The position numbers and the translations under genes are program-made. Shown here piece by piece: positions 6,748-15,254 of a DNA stretch of 29,308 nucleotides (its first letter is position 1; each line of letters begins with the position of its first letter). Source of the DNA: an uncultured Prevotella sp. Its GTDB lineage: Bacteria > Bacteroidota > Bacteroidia > Bacteroidales > Bacteroidaceae. The DNA lies in assembly GCA_934215545.1 (NCBI GenBank), contig CAKQAD010000016.1, positions 1-29,308 on the forward strand. Direction: 5' to 3'. The notes under the pieces are model-generated. The model was given only the letters and a program-made list of their open reading frames with translations, searched no databases and was not told the origin of the DNA.

Positions 6748-8412
6748 ATGACAGATATTGAAATCGCACGGAGCACAAAGTTGGAAGAAATCGAAACAGT
6801 GGCAGCCAAATATGGCATACCCACTAAGGAGCTTGAACACTACGGCCACTACATGGCAAAGGTGCCAACAAGACTCATCGATGAGGAGAAGGCCAAGAAG
6901 AGCAACCTGATACTCGTCACTGCCATTACACCAACTAAGGCTGGCATTGGCAAGACAACAGTAACCATCGGTTTGGCACTGGGACTCACCAACATCGGCA
7001 AGAAAGCCATCTGTGCTCTGCGCGAACCATCGCTCGGACCAGTGTTCGGACTTAAAGGCGGTGCCTGTGGAGGCGGACACACCCAGGTGTTGCCAATGGA
7101 CAAGATTAACCTGCACTTTACCGGCGACTTCCATGCCATCACCTCGGCACACAACACCATAACAGCACTGCTCGACAACTATATGTATCAGAACCGCGAC
7201 AACGGATTTGCACTGCGCGAAGTGCTGTGGAACAGAGTGCTCGATGTGAACGACCGCGGACTGCGCGACATAGTAACAGGTATGGGTGGCAAGGCCAACG
7301 GCATTGTAAGAGAGTCGGGATTTGACATTACACCAGCATCGGAGATAATGGCAATTCTGTGCCTGGCAAAAGACGAGGACGACCTGCGCCGCCGCATAGA
7401 GAACATCCTGCTCGGATATACCATGGAGGGAAAGCCATTCACCGTGAAAGACCTTGGTGTGGCAGGTGCCATAACCGTGCTGCTGCGCGATGCTCTCGCA
7501 CCAAACCTGGTGCAGACAACAGAGAATACAGCTGCCATTGTGCACGGCGGACCATTTGCAAACATTGCACACGGATGCAACTCTATACTGGCAACAAAGA
7601 TGGCAATGACTTTTGGCGACTATGTGATTACAGAAGCAGGATTCGGAGCCGACCTCGGTGCAGAGAAATTCTACAACATAAAGTGCCGCAAGAGCGGACT
7701 GCAGCCTAAACTCACCATTATCGTGGCAACAGCTCAAGGACTGAAAATGCATGGCGGCGTGGCAGTGGAAGACATCAAGAAGCCTAACAGCGAAGGACTC
7801 ACCAAAGGCCTTGCCAACCTCGACAAGCACATAAAGAACCTGCAGTCGTTTGGACAAACCGTGATAGTGGCATTCAACAGATATGCCGGCGATGTGGTGG
7901 AAGAGATAAACATTGTGAAGGACTACTGTAAAAACATCGGAATAGGATTTGCCGAGAACGATGCCTATGCCATGGGCGGCGAGGGTGCTGAAGACTTGGC
8001 ACGCCTTGTGGTGGACACCATCGACAACAAGCCATCAAAGCCACTGCAGCTGACATACAACGACAACGACCCTATCGAAGAGAAGATAGAAAAGGTGGCT
8101 AAGAACATCTATGGTGCCGCATCGGTGTCGTTTGCATCTGCAGCAAAGAAGAAACTGCAGATGATACACGAACTGGGCATGGACCACTTCCCTATCTGCA
8201 TAGCAAAGACACAATACTCTTTCTCTACCGATCCAAAACTCTATTGCGTGGCGTCTGGCTTCGATGTGAACGTGCGCGATATAGTGATAAACGCTGGCGC
8301 AGAAATGATTGTGGTTGTGGCAGGCAACATAATGCGCATGCCTGGATTGCCAAAGGTGCCTGCAGCCATGAATATTGACATCGTAGACGGAGAAATAGAA
8401 GGACTCTCTTAA
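6748..8412 (+). CDS. fhs: Formate--tetrahydrofolate ligase
   Basis: The protein has 554 residues, full length for the family. It makes 10-formyl-THF from formate, THF and ATP in the cytoplasm, feeding purine and formyl-methionine synthesis. The ATP loop is at 61-71 ([11 protein letters not shown]). It is followed by hallmark blocks [34 protein letters not shown] and [20 protein letters not shown]. The C-terminal [20 protein letters not shown] is also characteristic. The gene has a consensus promoter. The serine hydrolase gene begins 32 nt after its stop on the same strand with no terminator between, so the two are probably cotranscribed, although no metabolic link is obvious. It is the most confidently identified enzyme in the window, together with gap. 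Confidence 0.98.
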   Translation: MTDIEIARSTKLEEIETVAAKYGIPTKELEHYGHYMAKVPTRLIDEEKAKKSNLILVTAITPTKAGIGKTTVTIGLALGLTNIGKKAICALREPSLGPVFGLKGGACGGGHTQVLPMDKINLHFTGDFHAITSAHNTITALLDNYMYQNRDNGFALREVLWNRVLDVNDRGLRDIVTGMGGKANGIVRESGFDITPASEIMAILCLAKDEDDLRRRIENILLGYTMEGKPFTVKDLGVAGAITVLLRDALAPNLVQTTENTAAIVHGGPFANIAHGCNSILATKMAMTFGDYVITEAGFGADLGAEKFYNIKCRKSGLQPKLTIIVATAQGLKMHGGVAVEDIKKPNSEGLTKGLANLDKHIKNLQSFGQTVIVAFNRYAGDVVEEINIVKDYCKNIGIGFAENDAYAMGGEGAEDLARLVVDTIDNKPSKPLQLTYNDNDPIEEKIEKVAKNIYGAASVSFASAAKKKLQMIHELGMDHFPICIAKTQYSFSTDPKLYCVASGFDVNVRDIVINAGAEMIVVVAGNIMRMPGLPKVPAAMNIDIVDGEIEGLS

Positions 8413-8444
8413 CTACAAATTGTAAAGAACTCTCTAACCCCCCA

Positions 8445-9785
8445 ATGAGAAAATACAGAATTAGAAAAGAATATCGCAACAAGGTGAGGCTCTCCGGACT
8501 GGGGTGCTTCACCTTTATAGTACTTATCATATTCGGCATCTGCCGCTGCTCATGCACATCGTGCCAAAACAACAACACAACCAACGACTCGCTGGAAAAG
8601 GCAAGACACATAGTGCATCTTAACGACACACTGAGCAATGCCATGACAGACACCCCTGAGCTTCATGGACTCGACTCCATAATGCAGCGCTACCTGAAAC
8701 GCTGGGAAATAAATGGTGCACAGCTTGCCATATCGCGACACGACTCGCTGATATATGCCAAGGGTTATGGATTTTCTGACGTAGGCAGGCAAATGGCAAT
8801 GGAGCCATCATACATCATGAGAATAGCATCGGTGTCGAAGTTGGTGACAGCAGTGGGCATTATGAAGCTACGCGATATGGGAAAGGTGAAGCTAAACGAA
8901 AAGGTGTTCGGACCACAAGGCATACTATCGGACACCGCCTATACCAACTGCATTCGCGACAAGCGCTACTTCGACATCACCGTGGAGCATCTGCTGCGCC
9001 ATAAGGCAGGATTTACCAACTATGCCGGCGACCCGATGTTCTCCACACGATACATAATGCAGCAAAACCACCTAAGCGCCCCACCCGACCATGACACGCT
9101 GCTACGCATAGTGCTGAAGCGACATCTGGGCTACACACCTGGCACTGCACAACGCTATTGCAACATTGGCTACACACTGCTGTCGATGATTATAGAACGA
9201 CGCACAGGCATGAGCTACGAGCAGTTTATGCAGAAGATGGTACTCGAACCTGCCGGATGCTACGACTTCCATATTGCCGGCAACTATCTTAAAGACCGCC
9301 GCAAAAACGAGACGATGTATTATATGCACTCTACCGCCACCCCTTCGCCAGAGTTTAACAACTCTGGCCGACTCGTGGTGAGATGCTATGGCGAAAACGA
9401 CATTCCACAACTGTCGGGAGCAGGAGCATGGACGGCTTCGGCTGCAGAATTGTGCCGACTGATAGCTGCCATCGATGGCGACCCAACTCTGCCTGATGTA
9501 ATATCGAAACAGGCTGTGAGGATGATGACAGAAGAGATGCCCGACCACCAATTCTCGCTGGGATGGAATCACACACCACGCCAAGGACCATGGGTTCGCA
9601 CTGGTTCGCTCGTGGGCACATCGGCTATTGTGCTACGATATAACGATGGCGAGTGCTGGGTGCTGATAACCAATACAAGCACATGGAAGGGACACGGATT
9701 CTCGAAAGACACCATGACTTTGTTTGAAAAGCTACGCAAAAAATACGGCCCACACATGCCTAAACGAAACATGTTTTTAAAATAA
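8445..9785 (+). CDS. Membrane-anchored serine hydrolase, beta-lactamase/class C PBP-like
   Basis: The protein has 446 residues. After a basic start, a hydrophobic segment at about 17-37 should anchor it in the inner membrane, followed by a Cys-rich stretch (CRCSCTSC, 33-40). The rest is a periplasmic domain of the beta-lactamase (class C) / D-Ala-D-Ala carboxypeptidase fold. The catalytic SxxK is SVSK (Ser129, Lys132), the second motif is YCN (238-240), and RTGSLVG near the C-terminus fits the third (K/H-T-G-like) motif. Such proteins include peptidoglycan carboxypeptidases, esterases and D-aminopeptidases. True antibiotic resistance is not implied. It lies 32 nt behind fhs and ends before a strong terminator. 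Confidence 0.88.
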   Translation: MRKYRIRKEYRNKVRLSGLGCFTFIVLIIFGICRCSCTSCQNNNTTNDSLEKARHIVHLNDTLSNAMTDTPELHGLDSIMQRYLKRWEINGAQLAISRHDSLIYAKGYGFSDVGRQMAMEPSYIMRIASVSKLVTAVGIMKLRDMGKVKLNEKVFGPQGILSDTAYTNCIRDKRYFDITVEHLLRHKAGFTNYAGDPMFSTRYIMQQNHLSAPPDHDTLLRIVLKRHLGYTPGTAQRYCNIGYTLLSMIIERRTGMSYEQFMQKMVLEPAGCYDFHIAGNYLKDRRKNETMYYMHSTATPSPEFNNSGRLVVRCYGENDIPQLSGAGAWTASAAELCRLIAAIDGDPTLPDVISKQAVRMMTEEMPDHQFSLGWNHTPRQGPWVRTGSLVGTSAIVLRYNDGECWVLITNTSTWKGHGFSKDTMTLFEKLRKKYGPHMPKRNMFLK

Positions 9786-9805
9786 GACAACAGAAAAATG
9801 CTAAC

Positions 9806-9858
9806 AATCGCCATGCAGCAATATGCCACAAGGAGGCTACGCTGCATGGCGATTTTTT
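9806..9858 (+). terminator. Terminator after fhs-hydrolase operon
   Basis: A 14-bp perfect stem (AATCGCCATGCAGC at 9806-9819, its complement at 9841-9854) ends in a run of T (GATTTTTTATTTT). Confidence 0.9.
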
Positions 9859-9928
9859 ATTTTACGACCACGAAAAGCTACATTTTTCATGATTTACATC
9901 TACTAAAACTAACAATTTATAACAAATA

Positions 9929-9960
9929 ATTGTCTATATGATATAAAATGCATACATTTG
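9929..9960 (+). promoter_or_regulatory. Promoter of the secreted three-gene cluster
   Basis: ATTG (9929-9932), a 20-nt spacer and TACATTTG (9953-9960) resemble the Bacteroidota consensus. The predicted leader is about 36 nt. No comparable box precedes the second and third genes. Confidence 0.65.
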
Positions 9961-10002
9961 TAACATATATAACTTGAATAACATTTAAAATACATTTTAT
10001 CA

Positions 10003-10479
10003 ATGAAGAAATTATTTTTCCAAGCACTACTGCTCATTAGTTGTCTCACGGCATCTGCTCAGAGCAATGTGGGCAAGGTGAACGTGCTTTACCTCGATGG
10101 TACAAGTCATGAAGTAAAGATGTCGGAAGTGGCACGCATGGAAGTGGCTGATGGCAACATGAAGCTAATAGGTAAAGATGCCGCCAACACAAAGACACAC
10201 AAAATAAGCGACATCAAGCGCATTGAACTCACTGGCTCAGTGACAGCAATTGCTTCCTTACGCCAAGACAATGCCATAACCATACGCTCTAATGGCTACA
10301 AGATAACAGCCGAAGGCATAGCCGATGGCACCACTCTCGAGGTGTACTCGCAAAACGGACAACTCATGGGCAAGGCAAAGGCTTATGACGGACATGCCAC
10401 ATACGATGCCACATCACTACCATCAGGAATTTATGTGGTTAAGGCTGGCACTGGGTCGCTGAAGATGGTAAAGAAATAA
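10003..10479 (+). CDS. Small secreted protein with C-terminal sorting tail
   Basis: The protein has 158 residues with a clear signal peptide (MKKLFFQALLLISCLTASAQ). The mature N-terminus has two short beta motifs ending in a hydrophobic pair after an acidic or basic residue (VNVLYLDGTSHEVKMSEVAR, then THKISDIKRIELTG). This is the kind of strand-turn-strand module common at the N-terminus of secreted Prevotella and Bacteroides proteins. The C-terminus (GTTLEVYSQNGQLMGKA, then LPSGIYVVKAGTGSLKMVKK) matches a type A sorting domain of the type IX secretion system, so it is likely exported through the outer membrane. It is the first gene of a probable operon with the two secreted proteins behind it (61 nt to the next). 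Function unknown. Confidence 0.8.
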   Translation: MKKLFFQALLLISCLTASAQSNVGKVNVLYLDGTSHEVKMSEVARMEVADGNMKLIGKDAANTKTHKISDIKRIELTGSVTAIASLRQDNAITIRSNGYKITAEGIADGTTLEVYSQNGQLMGKAKAYDGHATYDATSLPSGIYVVKAGTGSLKMVKK

Positions 10480-10540
10480 TGCCACACCAACAACATGTGA
10501 CACACATTATATATAGAATAATATAACAACGAACTCAAAA

Positions 10541-12025
10541 ATGAAACATAAAATACTCTCTTTGCTCGCCATCATAATGTGCGCTGCCGCACAGGTTATG
10601 GCTCAAACCGCAACTCCCGACAGTATCTTCGTGGTGAAGAACGGCATCATTGTAAATGCCTACGAAGTGGGAAAGGAAGTAGACAACATTAGTTTCCCAC
10701 ACCAGTCGAACCTTACTGGCAATGTGGTGAAGATTGGAAATAACACCATTGAACTGAAATCGGCAATAGTGCGCCAGGTGAACAATGTGACTTACGCATA
10801 CATCTCTACAGCCGAGAATGTAACCACCATGGCACAGCTGACACAGCACAACTATCTGAGCGTGATTATGTCGGCCGACATGCTGGGACAAGAAATCACC
10901 ATGAGCACCTTCGACAAGCAGTTTGGAGTAGATGCCGATGGCAACGAAACCGAAAACTTATTTATTGTGTCGTATGTGGACGTGAAACAGCAGCAGCAAA
11001 ACCCAGAGAACTACGAGCCAGTGACCGTATCGTCGTATGACTGGGACGAGAAATTCCTCGATGGCAACCTGCAGATGAGCTATGCCGACGGCAAACTCAA
11101 CGTGACATTCGATACCGACCCGAAGGAAGAAGGCAACCTGTTTGCAGCACAATATAACAGTGGCTACACATTCATGGAAGAAAACCCATATCACTTCACT
11201 GTTGACGACTACCGCTCCGACCTGCGCGCCGCCTTTGCAGAGAAGACGGGAGCTGGCATTGCATTCTACCTTACATCGGGCAATATCGACAATGCCAACG
11301 ACCTCGAAAACTGCCACTACTATGCACGACTCTTCGTGCCTACACGACTCATGAATGGCAACGACATAAAGATTGATGGTAGCGAAGAATATGAGCTCAC
11401 CTTCGTCGACAACAAGACCGACGTGAACAACCCTATCACCATAAATCTCAGTACTGCCAACTATGGCAAAGCAACTGGATATGTAAGCGTGCTCGACAGA
11501 GGCGACGGATCATATACAGTGATTATTGATGTGAAGAATATGGGCCCGAAAGCCGACCGCTCATTGTCGGCACTGTATCGTGGCACACCTGCCAAATACG
11601 ACCTTAGCATACCAAGCACCTACACCATTGGCAGTGGCGAGGCAGTGACACTGAAATCGGCTGGTGTGAGCCATGCCGATGGCATCTACACCATATATCT
11701 TAGCAGCAAGGCAGGCATCAATACTCTTGCAGGAATGGCAGACGCCGACATCGTGGTGACAATGCCTGATGCCTTCGTCAACGACAACTCTGTGCACGGA
11801 TTCTCTGGCACCGACACCAACGCCAAGATTTCAATAAAATATGCAGGCGACACCTATAGCCAGAAAACAACAAGCACTGCACTTTTACCTATTGCTATGG
11901 GCGGAAATGCAAAAGTAACCATCGATGGCAACAAGGTGAACTTAGACTTTACCGTGTTTGGCATCGAGAAATATAAAAAAGGCACTTTGAAGGGACACTT
12001 TGAGGGCAACGCCACATTATTCTAA
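10541..12025 (+). CDS. Secreted protein of unknown function, 494 aa
   Basis: A signal peptide (1-22, MKHKILSLLAIIMCAAAQVMAQ) precedes a mature protein rich in beta-strand patterns and free of further membrane segments. Residues 28-52 (SIFVVKNGIIVNAYEVGKEV, then DNISF) resemble the N-terminal module of the flanking genes. No catalytic motif or known domain is recognised. Aromatic and acidic residues are frequent, suggesting an all-beta binding or structural protein. The end (KKGTLKGHFEGNATLF) is not a typical type IX tail, and there is no lipobox. It is probably the middle gene of an operon (61 nt after the previous stop, 24 nt to the next start). Localisation to periplasm or surface is inferred. 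Confidence 0.75.
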   Translation: MKHKILSLLAIIMCAAAQVMAQTATPDSIFVVKNGIIVNAYEVGKEVDNISFPHQSNLTGNVVKIGNNTIELKSAIVRQVNNVTYAYISTAENVTTMAQLTQHNYLSVIMSADMLGQEITMSTFDKQFGVDADGNETENLFIVSYVDVKQQQQNPENYEPVTVSSYDWDEKFLDGNLQMSYADGKLNVTFDTDPKEEGNLFAAQYNSGYTFMEENPYHFTVDDYRSDLRAAFAEKTGAGIAFYLTSGNIDNANDLENCHYYARLFVPTRLMNGNDIKIDGSEEYELTFVDNKTDVNNPITINLSTANYGKATGYVSVLDRGDGSYTVIIDVKNMGPKADRSLSALYRGTPAKYDLSIPSTYTIGSGEAVTLKSAGVSHADGIYTIYLSSKAGINTLAGMADADIVVTMPDAFVNDNSVHGFSGTDTNAKISIKYAGDTYSQKTTSTALLPIAMGGNAKVTIDGNKVNLDFTVFGIEKYKKGTLKGHFEGNATLF

Positions 12026-12049
12026 ACCTATAAAAATACTGAACAAGAT

Positions 12050-13405
12050 ATGAACAAGAAATTATTGTCAACACTAATCATAGCTGCCGCCATTGGCACA
12101 CACGCCAATGCTCAACAGAAAGTGTATTTGAACAAAGGCAATGAGAATGTGGCTACAATCGAACTTGCTGCCAACGACTATATTGCCTTTGGACGTCCGG
12201 AGGGTGTGGCAGAGAAGCCATCGGTAATGGTGGCAAGCACCGAAACTGGCAAGACATATGTGAGCTACACCGTGGAAACACGCAAGCCTACACAGCTCTA
12301 TCAGCATGCACTGCTGAAGGCTTCGTTTCTCGAACTGTTTATGATACAATATCAAGGAGTGAGCCTCAGTGCCGCTACACCAGCACAACTGCAGACTGCA
12401 TTCAAAACTCTGCTCACTGCAGGCTACGGATATAGCTCAACGGGCACAAAGAGTTTCACCTTTACCAATGGCGAGAAGGATGCTGCTGGAGAAACATCTT
12501 TCATTCCTGGCGGACAGGAGTTTTATCTGGTGACATGCGACGTGAAGCAAGATGGCGAGAACTACTCTCTTGGCAACGATCTGCTATACAAGGTTATAAG
12601 CACCAAGCCACACGGAACAAGCACCGAGAAGCTGAACGTGAAATTCAACGGATATACAGATAATGGTGCTGCGAAATTCGACATACAGCCTACAGAGGGC
12701 ATAAAGACACTGCATGCAGTGCTTGGTACGAAGAAGAGTATAGATGAGTTTGTCAACATCTATAGCTACGACTATATGATGTTTACACAGAGTAACGAGC
12801 TTACTCGCGACGAATGGATGGCAATGGACGAAGACAGCCGTGCCTGGAACATCAGCAAGGAGGACGACTACTCTTTCTGTGTGCTTGGTATCGACAATAA
12901 CGGCGACTGGGTGAAGGAGCAGATAGATATGCACATCAAACCTACATCTGCCGACGACTGTGCCGATATCGACCTCAGCAACTATGCTTCTGACACCAAT
13001 GGCAATGTGACAGCTACTATGACTGTAAAGTCGAAGGCAAGCATAATCAAGAAGGCAACAGTGCGACTGATGACCGAGACTGCTTGGGACAATGCGCTCA
13101 ACACCTATGCCTACGAAACACCACAAGAGGCATGGCCTGAAGAGGCTGTGAAGGGTAATGCCATAGACATTACCAATGAGGTGAATGCAAATGGAAAATA
13201 TACATTTAATCAGACCATTTCTGAAAGCGATAGAGACTGGTATGTACTGGTATTTGCCGTTACCGATGACAATGGTACCACCGTTACACGTGCAGCATTC
13301 CACTCACACAAAATCACTGACGAATGGGAATTGATTTCACACACATACCCCAAAACTGCTACCGGAGCTGCCAGCAACAAGAAAATGCTTAAGGTTCTTG
13401 AATAA
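12050..13405 (+). CDS. Secreted protein of unknown function, 451 aa
   Basis: A signal peptide (MNKKLLSTLIIAAAIGTHANAQ) is followed by QKVYLNKGNENVATIELAAN then DYIAFGRP. This is the same strand-turn-strand theme as in the two upstream proteins. From about 55 on, several fibronectin- or Ig-like beta stretches are suggested (TGKTYVSYTVET, then a segment ending in FYLVTCDV, then a later VTATMTVKSKASI). It is acidic and Asn/Thr/Tyr rich, with one cysteine near each of residues 165, 285 and 305. No enzyme motif is seen. The C-terminus ends NKKMLKVLE, too short to call a sorting tail with confidence. It is the last gene of the cluster. Downstream lies repeat DNA and then a bidirectional terminator. 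Function unknown. Confidence 0.75.
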   Translation: MNKKLLSTLIIAAAIGTHANAQQKVYLNKGNENVATIELAANDYIAFGRPEGVAEKPSVMVASTETGKTYVSYTVETRKPTQLYQHALLKASFLELFMIQYQGVSLSAATPAQLQTAFKTLLTAGYGYSSTGTKSFTFTNGEKDAAGETSFIPGGQEFYLVTCDVKQDGENYSLGNDLLYKVISTKPHGTSTEKLNVKFNGYTDNGAAKFDIQPTEGIKTLHAVLGTKKSIDEFVNIYSYDYMMFTQSNELTRDEWMAMDEDSRAWNISKEDDYSFCVLGIDNNGDWVKEQIDMHIKPTSADDCADIDLSNYASDTNGNVTATMTVKSKASIIKKATVRLMTETAWDNALNTYAYETPQEAWPEEAVKGNAIDITNEVNANGKYTFNQTISESDRDWYVLVFAVTDDNGTTVTRAAFHSHKITDEWELISHTYPKTATGAASNKKMLKVLE

Positions 13406-13431
13406 ATAGTCTTGAAGAATAACTGATAGAA

Positions 13432-13616
13432 ATTTTGAGTTGTGAATTTTGAATTTTGAGTTGTGCGCTTCGCGCATTGTGAATTTTGAGTTGTGAGTTA
13501 TGAATTCAAAATTGAATAATTCAAAATCGGCGTAGCCGACAATTCAAAACTCAAAATTGCCGAAGGCAACAACTCAAAATTCAAAACTCAAAATTCACAA
13601 TATAGGCTGCGCCTAT
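13432..13616. repeat. A/T-rich 7-mer repeats with four small GC-rich hairpins
   Basis: This intergenic stretch consists of variants of TTCAAAA/CTCAAAA (or the complement TTTTGAG/TTTTGAA) with a period near 7 bp. They are interrupted by four short perfect hairpins, each with a 3-nt loop: TGCGC-TTC-GCGCA (13464-13476), TCGGC-GTA-GCCGA (13527-13539), TTGCC-GAA-GGCAA (13557-13569) and ATAGGC-TGC-GCCTAT (13602-13616). The 7-mers left of about 13500 are complementary to those on the right, so the whole block can also fold on itself. A 56-bp piece (13492-13547) is repeated exactly at 26907-26962. No gene lies in 13406-13713. Confidence 0.85.
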
Positions 13617-13654
13617 CTTATAAAAATCTCGGAATAACAAAAACTCGGAACATA

Positions 13655-13689
13655 AAAAACGCTCTGCCAATTACTGGCAGAGCGTTTTT
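13655..13689. terminator. Bidirectional terminator between secreted cluster and GH57
   Basis: A 15-bp perfect stem (AAAAACGCTCTGCCA and its complement) with loop ATTAC has A-runs on the left and T-runs on the right. It can terminate both the plus-strand secreted cluster and the minus-strand glycogen operon that ends at 13714. Confidence 0.9.
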
Positions 13690-13713
13690 ATTGTAACCTA
13701 TGAGTAGCAGCTG

Positions 13714-15165
13714 TTATTTCTTGCTTTCTTCAGTAGTGGGTGTTTCCTCGGCAGCTGCTTTTGTTGTCTTTTTTGCTGTTGTCTTCTTAGGCATAGCTGT
13801 CTTAGGGGTAGCTGTCTTGCCTACAGACTTCGTTTTCTCGAGTTTGGCACGGAGTTTTTCTTCTGCAGCCTCAATCTTCTCAATCTTAGTCTGCAAGCGA
13901 GTAATCTCCTTATTCTTCATTTCAATCTCCTCGTCCTGATTCTTTATTGTGGTGAGCAGCGAGCTGAGCTCCTCATTGTCCACATCCTCAGGATAGAGTG
14001 AGTTGACACGCGATATGAAGTCGCCAAGAATATTCATATAGTTGGTGAAGGCATCGAATGGACTTGCAAAGATGCCACGGTCAATACCCACCTGTGATGG
14101 CTTGGTAGTCATCTGACGGAAGTTGTTAGACGCTTGCAGATAGTCCCAGTCCTGATTAATGCGTGGGTCGTCGGCAATGCGAACGCGGTCGGCAACGCTA
14201 TAGAGTTTGTTGAATGCCTCACGCTGCATTGGGTTTCCGAGCCATGAGCTGACATCGCGCTCCTCATCGTTCCACGACAGAGTGTCAGGCACATCAAGTG
14301 CGCCTACGCTTGCCACCTTGGTGCATATCTCTGTAGGAGTGGCGAACTCCAATCCACGCTCTTTAGCACAAGCGGGCAATGCCTTGACAAAGTCGAGGAT
14401 GTTGCTCGACAATGGCTGTGCCACACCAAGGGCAGAGAGTTCCATGAAGATGTTTATCACCTCTTCGCCCTCAGGCAGGTTGGCGATGCGCTCCACATAG
14501 TTGTCGGCAAAGAGCGGATAGCCCTCCCACTCGGTGTTGCTGAATCGCAGCGAGATATCGTCGCTGAAGTTAACATCACGAAGCAACAGTTTCAGGTTAG
14601 GATTGAGTGCGCAGTTATACACATAGTGTGGCGATTTCCATCCAAGCACGTGGCGAGCACCTTCGGTGAGCATACCCTTGAATCCCATCTGTGCCACCTG
14701 TGCACCTATATCGTCGCTATAGATAAGCGATGAGTTGCGCAACACCTTTGGCTCTTGTCCGAAGTATTCCTTCATCTTCTGGCACTGGCGCTTTACCTCT
14801 GCCTTGAAGCTCTCCTCATTAGCAAGTGATGAAAGGCCGTGCGAGTAGGGCTCTGCAAGGAATTCCACACACCCCGTATGGTTGAGTTCCTGCAGCTTCT
14901 CTATTACCTGTGGTGCATGCACCTCAAGCTGTTCCATGCCTACTCCTGAAAGCGAGAACGCTACCTTGAAGAAACCAGGATTCTCCTTAATCATTTCGAG
15001 CAGTGTATTGAGTGCTGGCATATAAGAGCGTTCTGCCAGGTCGGTGATTATGCGCTCATCCTCATAATCATCATAATAATAATGGTCGGTACCGATATCA
15101 AAGAAGCGATAGCGCTTCAACTGGATATTCTGGTGTATTTCGAAATACAGACAAATTTTTTTCAT
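13714..15165 (-). CDS. Glycoside hydrolase family 57 protein with coiled-coil and basic tail
   Basis: From the ATG at 15165 the protein has 483 residues. The N-terminus (MKKICLYFEIHQNIQLKRYR, then FFDIGTDHYYYDDYEDERI) matches the Bacteroidota GH57 protein found beside glycogen genes. The HQ pair at 11-12 corresponds to GH57 conserved region 1, and VEFLAEPYSHGL is another family block. I do not assign the catalytic Glu/Asp with certainty. It probably acts on alpha-glucans in the cytoplasm. Residues from about 403-445 form a heptad-rich coiled coil (KNKEITRLQTKIEKIEAAEE). The last roughly 38 residues are Lys/Thr/Ala/Pro rich, resembling histone-H1-like tails. The upstream in-frame ATG at 15225 is rejected as the extra 20 residues are non-conserved in style. 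It is the last gene of the glycogen operon. Confidence 0.88.
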   Translation of the reverse strand: MKKICLYFEIHQNIQLKRYRFFDIGTDHYYYDDYEDERIITDLAERSYMPALNTLLEMIKENPGFFKVAFSLSGVGMEQLEVHAPQVIEKLQELNHTGCVEFLAEPYSHGLSSLANEESFKAEVKRQCQKMKEYFGQEPKVLRNSSLIYSDDIGAQVAQMGFKGMLTEGARHVLGWKSPHYVYNCALNPNLKLLLRDVNFSDDISLRFSNTEWEGYPLFADNYVERIANLPEGEEVINIFMELSALGVAQPLSSNILDFVKALPACAKERGLEFATPTEICTKVASVGALDVPDTLSWNDEERDVSSWLGNPMQREAFNKLYSVADRVRIADDPRINQDWDYLQASNNFRQMTTKPSQVGIDRGIFASPFDAFTNYMNILGDFISRVNSLYPEDVDNEELSSLLTTIKNQDEEIEMKNKEITRLQTKIEKIEAAEEKLRAKLEKTKSVGKTATPKTAMPKKTTAKKTTKAAAEETPTTEESKK

Positions 15166-15254
15166 CTTGATATTCTTTTTAGAATTTGTTGAGTTAGGAT
15201 TTAGTTGATAGTGTCGGCGATGCATGGCACCAGCCCCACTGGTAGATTATATTT

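Noticed and set aside
6709..7857. 382-aa open frame opposite fhs
   Set aside because: A long antisense frame caused by the codon bias of fhs. It is rich in Cys/His/Ser without any domain pattern.
8445..9785. Calling the serine hydrolase an antibiotic-resistance beta-lactamase
   Set aside because: The SxxK and YxN motifs only show the fold. The membrane anchor and the third motif form fit many housekeeping or esterase members.
15166..15225. 20-residue extension of the GH57 protein
   Set aside because: MKKICLYFEIHQ is the expected family start. The extra segment is polar and without family resemblance.
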